This document shows, in pieces, positions 61,171 through 64,000 of a DNA stretch of 64,000 nucleotides (the stretch's first letter is position 1; each line of letters starts with the position of its first letter). The position numbers and the translations under genes are program-made. Origin of the DNA: CAXBDP01 sp963974465 (lineage in GTDB: Bacteria; Bacteroidota; Bacteroidia; Cytophagales; Cyclobacteriaceae); NCBI GenBank assembly GCA_049340005.1, contig JBMPIY010000002.1, one strand, 5' to 3'. The notes under the pieces are model-generated. The model did not search any database, was not told the origin of the DNA, and was given only the letters and a program-made list of their open reading frames with translations.

Positions 61171-61178
61171 CAAAGGTA
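61171..61178 (-). promoter_or_regulatory. -7 promoter element of the small RNA upstream of greA
   Basis: TACCTTTG on the minus strand matches TAnnTTTG exactly, identical to the act and rpsA boxes. Transcription would start near 61164. No TTTG at -33 is clear. Confidence 0.55.
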
Positions 61179-61201
61179 CTATTTTGTCCTGTAAAGAAAA
61201 A

Positions 61202-62149
61202 TTATTCGTTCTCAGTTCTATACAGTGAGTGAATTTTGTCAACCAAAACCAAATTAATCTTTTCGTAAGATTCGAAAGTCCATCCGCCAACGTGTGGAGT
61301 GAATAAAACCTTACCTGTTGCTTTCAGTGCATTGAGTGTTTCTGCTTCTTCTATGGATAACTCGTCCAATTTTTCATTTTCCAGTACATCCAAGGCAGCT
61401 CCTCTTACTTTTCCTTCATTTATGGCCTTTAGCAAATCCTTAAGCGGCAATACTTCTCCTCTGCTAGTATTTATTAAAAAGATGGGTTTGGAAAAAGTAG
61501 ATAGAAATTCATAATTCACCATGCTCTTGGTTTCGGGTGTTAAAGGAACATGAATGCTTAAAATATCAGATTCCTCGAAAATAGCAGAAAGATCTACCAT
61601 TTGCGCCAATGAGGTTTTAAGGTCTGCTTTATATTTATCGTAGGCTATGATGCGGGAGGTAAAGCCTTGCAACTTTTTAGCAAAGGATTGACCCATATTG
61701 CCAAAACCTATCAGCCCGATGGTTTTGCCCATAATTTCATAGCCACGATTAGCCTCACGATCCCATTTACCTTCCATTATCTGCTGATGAGCTATATGGA
61801 TTTTATTGAGCATACACAGTAGCATGCCCACTGCATGTTCTCCAAGCGCATCTCTATTGCCTTCGGGTGCATTCAGCAAAGTGATATTTCGCTGCACCAA
61901 AGTTTCCGGTTCAATCTGATCTATACCTGCGCCAGCTCGTGCAATAAATTCTAGATTTACAGCCTTATCAATAAGCTCCTTACCAATAGTCATCTTAGAT
62001 CGCACGACCAATCCATGATACTTTGGGATAATTTCAAACACCTCTTTTTTGGAGATAGAGGGAACCAAATCCACTTCAAAACCACGCTCAATTAGCATCG
62101 GCTCAATGCCAGGATGCATTTTATCAATTATTAAAATTCTTTTCTTCAT
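61202..62149 (-). CDS. D-2-hydroxyacid dehydrogenase (phosphoglycerate dehydrogenase-like)
   Basis: From the ATG at 62149 the product has 315 residues; the upstream TTG at 62158 would overlap mgtE by 4 bp. It has the substrate domain, then the NAD-binding IGLIGFGNMGQSFAKKLQ Rossmann motif, ARAGAGIDQI, INTSRGEVLPLKDLL, RGAALDVLENE and FTPHVGGWTFES (catalytic His). The catalytic Arg is in TSRGEV and the Glu in DVLENE. It is short (no C-terminal ACT domain), so it may be a serine-pathway SerA-like enzyme or a related hydroxyacid dehydrogenase. Confidence 0.88.
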   Translation of the reverse strand: MKKRILIIDKMHPGIEPMLIERGFEVDLVPSISKKEVFEIIPKYHGLVVRSKMTIGKELIDKAVNLEFIARAGAGIDQIEPETLVQRNITLLNAPEGNRDALGEHAVGMLLCMLNKIHIAHQQIMEGKWDREANRGYEIMGKTIGLIGFGNMGQSFAKKLQGFTSRIIAYDKYKADLKTSLAQMVDLSAIFEESDILSIHVPLTPETKSMVNYEFLSTFSKPIFLINTSRGEVLPLKDLLKAINEGKVRGAALDVLENEKLDELSIEEAETLNALKATGKVLFTPHVGGWTFESYEKINLVLVDKIHSLYRTENE

Positions 62150-62154
62150 AGATA

Positions 62155-63507
62155 TCAAAGCCCATATAATGCATGAGCAACGGAGAAGTAAACGAGTAGC
62201 CCGAGTAAATCGTTTGCCGTAGTAATAAATGGCCCTGAGGCTAAGGCAGGATTAATTCCAAATTTATCTAAAACGATTGGTGTGATTGTGCCCATAAAAG
62301 AAGCCAAAAGAACTACACTAAATAGGGCAATAGACACGACAAAACCCAAGCGAGCTTCGTGACCAATTAGCAAATTCACTCCCAAAACGAATAGTGCTAG
62401 TACTAGTCCATTCAATACAGCAACTGCTAAGCCTTTGAGCATTCTCTCTTTTGTGGTGCTATCGAAGATCGATTTGCTTGCAAGCGATTGTACGATAATG
62501 GATGAACTCTGAATACCAACATTACCACCTGTTGCAGTAATAAGAGGAATAAAAAAAGCTACGGCTGGGATGGCAATAATATCGGCTTCGAACAAGCCTA
62601 TAAAACGAGCACCAAGCATACCTCCACCCAAGCCTACCATTAACCAAGGCAATCTTGCTTTTGTAAGCATCCACACTGAATCGCTCTCCTCCACATCAGC
62701 AGAGATACCCGCCATGATTTGTCTTTCTTCATCGGCCAATTCCTGCATCACATCCACCACGTCATCAATGGTAATTCTACCAACAAGTTTTCCTTTTACA
62801 TTTACTACGGGAATAGCTTCAAAATCATACCTTCGCATAATTTCCGCAACCTCCCGTTGATCTACATGCGTTTCGGTACTTATAACATTGGGATCGTAGA
62901 TATCAGCAATTTTGGTTTTGTCATCGGCCAAAATGATTTTCTTAAGGCCAACTCTACCCAATAGTCGATTGGAATTATCTACTACATATACGGAGTAAAT
63001 TTTCTCAACATTTTCGGCTTGTCTGCGAATTTCTTCAATACACTGAACTACGGTCCAGTTGAGGTTGGCTTTTATTAATTCCTTTGCCATCAAACCACCC
63101 GCACAGTCTTCCGGATAGTGGAGTAGTTCTTTGATATTCGAAGCAATTTCTGCGTCCTCTAATACACCAATTATTTCCTCCCGCTGCTGTACGTTGAGTT
63201 CATTTAGTATATCAACCGCGTCATCAGAATCGAGATATTCTATAAAGCGAGCGATTTCATTGCTAGAAAAATGCTTCAGGAATTTAATCCTTGTATCATC
63301 TTCCAAATCGCTGATGATTCTAGCACCACGCTCTTTATCTAATAAGTCTACGACAAATTTGGAGTCCTCCGAATCAAATTCGTAAAGCAAGGTGCTGATA
63401 TCCGCATGGTTCACATCCTCCAGCGACTCCACTATAAAAGCGGAATCCTGCGAAGTGATAGCTTCTTGCAGCAACTCTACGTATTCTTTGGACAATTCAA
63501 ATTTCAT
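62155..63507 (-). CDS. mgtE: Magnesium transporter MgtE
   Basis: The 450-residue protein has an N-terminal MgtE superhelical domain (about 1-130), two CBS domains (about 135-255, with YSVYVVDNSNRLLGRVGLKK and FEAIPVVNVKGKLVGRITID), then five membrane helices (about 285-450: LPWLMVGLGGGMLGARFIGL, FFIPLITATGGNVGIQSSSI, NPALASGPFITTANDLLGLL). The last contains the Mg2+-coordinating Asp. It imports magnesium when the CBS/N domains are empty. It overlaps the start of rsmA's stop by 4 bp. Confidence 0.95.
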   Translation of the reverse strand: MKFELSKEYVELLQEAITSQDSAFIVESLEDVNHADISTLLYEFDSEDSKFVVDLLDKERGARIISDLEDDTRIKFLKHFSSNEIARFIEYLDSDDAVDILNELNVQQREEIIGVLEDAEIASNIKELLHYPEDCAGGLMAKELIKANLNWTVVQCIEEIRRQAENVEKIYSVYVVDNSNRLLGRVGLKKIILADDKTKIADIYDPNVISTETHVDQREVAEIMRRYDFEAIPVVNVKGKLVGRITIDDVVDVMQELADEERQIMAGISADVEESDSVWMLTKARLPWLMVGLGGGMLGARFIGLFEADIIAIPAVAFFIPLITATGGNVGIQSSSIIVQSLASKSIFDSTTKERMLKGLAVAVLNGLVLALFVLGVNLLIGHEARLGFVVSIALFSVVLLASFMGTITPIVLDKFGINPALASGPFITTANDLLGLLVYFSVAHALYGL

Positions 63508-64000
63508 AGGCTTCTAAATTTTTCGATGTCTTTGGTAAGCGTAATAAAATCCTCCACACTCAACTGCTCGGCTCTTTTTTGCAAAATTGGCATTTCTGCC
63601 ATTTCGGTAGGCAAATTTAGGCTTTTCAGTGCATTCCGCAATGTTTTTCGTCTTTGTTGATAGCCCGATTTTACCACACTTTTGAAAAGTGATTCATCGC
63701 AGTCTAGGGTTTTACGATCGTTTCTTTGTAAGCGAATTACACCCGATTGCACTTTCGGTGGCGGATTAAAAACGCTTGGATCGACGCTAAAAAGATATTC
63801 ACAATCGTACCAAACTTGCAATAGAATACTTAAAATGCCGATATCCTTTTTACCGGGTTTAGCACAAATTCTCTCAGCTACCTCTTTCTGCAACATGCCA
63901 ACTACTTGCGGGATATCATCTCGGTATTCTAGTATCCGAAAAAATATTTGCGAAGATATATTGTATGGAAAATTTCCAATTATTGAAAGTGGCGAACTTA
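63504..64000 (-). CDS. rsmA: 16S rRNA dimethyladenosine transferase RsmA (KsgA), partial
   Basis: The frame is open to the window edge. The visible 165 residues begin in the catalytic domain: IIGNFPYNISSQIFFRIL carries the NxPY (here NFPY) catalytic motif of adenine-N6 methyltransferases, then VVGMLQKEVAERICAKPGKK and YLFSVDPSVFNPPPKVQSGV. The C-terminal 60 residues (SVVKSGYQQRRKTLRNALKS) match the RsmA tail. It dimethylates A1518 and A1519 in 16S rRNA. The SAM-binding N-terminal part is beyond the window. It overlaps mgtE by 4 bp. Confidence 0.93.
   Translation of the reverse strand, partial: SSPLSIIGNFPYNISSQIFFRILEYRDDIPQVVGMLQKEVAERICAKPGKKDIGILSILLQVWYDCEYLFSVDPSVFNPPPKVQSGVIRLQRNDRKTLDCDESLFKSVVKSGYQQRRKTLRNALKSLNLPTEMAEMPILQKRAEQLSVEDFITLTKDIEKFRSL

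Overview
The window is a 64 kb, AT-rich stretch of a chromosome from a Bacteroidota bacterium, most likely in the Cytophagales. The grounds are the ActABCDEF alternative complex III locus joined to a caa3/aa3-type oxidase, BF3164-like and DUF4221-like lipoproteins, a carboxypeptidase-regulatory-domain protein, DUF547, DUF1573, DUF2279 and DUF2027-Smr proteins, and many promoters of the Bacteroidota type (TTTG, about 20 bp, then TAnnTTTG). No phage or plasmid genes and no CRISPR array were seen.

Region by region. From 1 to 13,520 (minus) lies one respiratory super-operon: actA-actB-actC-actD-actE-actF, then cytochrome oxidase subunits II and I, haem A and haem O synthases, and the start of subunit III. 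It encodes an electron path from menaquinol through complex III to oxygen, with its haem A supply, behind a near-consensus promoter at 13,567-13,598. From 13,855 to 21,030 is an accessory region: a regulatory-domain secreted protein, a cluster of beta-propeller-type lipoproteins (two intact paralogues and one frameshifted copy, plus a BF3164-like member), an RHS-protein remnant, and two direct copies of a dispersed intergenic repeat on either side of the lipoproteins. From 21,137 to 21,572 a 155-bp tandem repeat carries copies of the tRNA-Cys 3' end and its terminator next to the intact tRNA-Cys.

From 21,684 to 28,024 come housekeeping genes on the minus strand: rpsA, a DUF4097-like lipoprotein, HNH nuclease, NlpC/P60 peptidase, smpB, a thioesterase and tsaD. 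From 28,034 the plus strand holds tamB, DUF547, photolyase, DUF2279, then Smr, an rRNA methylase, a pseudouridine synthase, RNase P RNA and an atypical AAA+ response regulator. Between 42,267 and 48,259 are a 44-residue lipoprotein, a LuxE-like enzyme, a fused 2-oxoacid dehydrogenase E1 and a DUF1573 protein. From 48,466 to 54,113 are an MFS transporter, an ExbB-ExbD-ExbD energy-transducing operon, tRNA-Ser, asparaginase and TatD. From 54,148 to 59,521 is a six-gene tightly overlapping operon of two glycosyltransferases, a polysaccharide deacetylase, a PP2C-type phosphatase, a small unknown protein and a flippase-like membrane protein. The end holds ruvC, a HIT protein, greA with a structured RNA before it (possibly 6S-like), a hydroxyacid dehydrogenase, mgtE and partial rsmA.

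The most unusual signal is not a gene. The octamer GCGGGAGG (or its complement) occurs 29 times by hand count, about once per 2.2 kb, in several reading frames, in intergenic DNA and inside RNase P RNA, where less than one is expected from base composition. It behaves like a Chi-type or other genome-wide DNA word.
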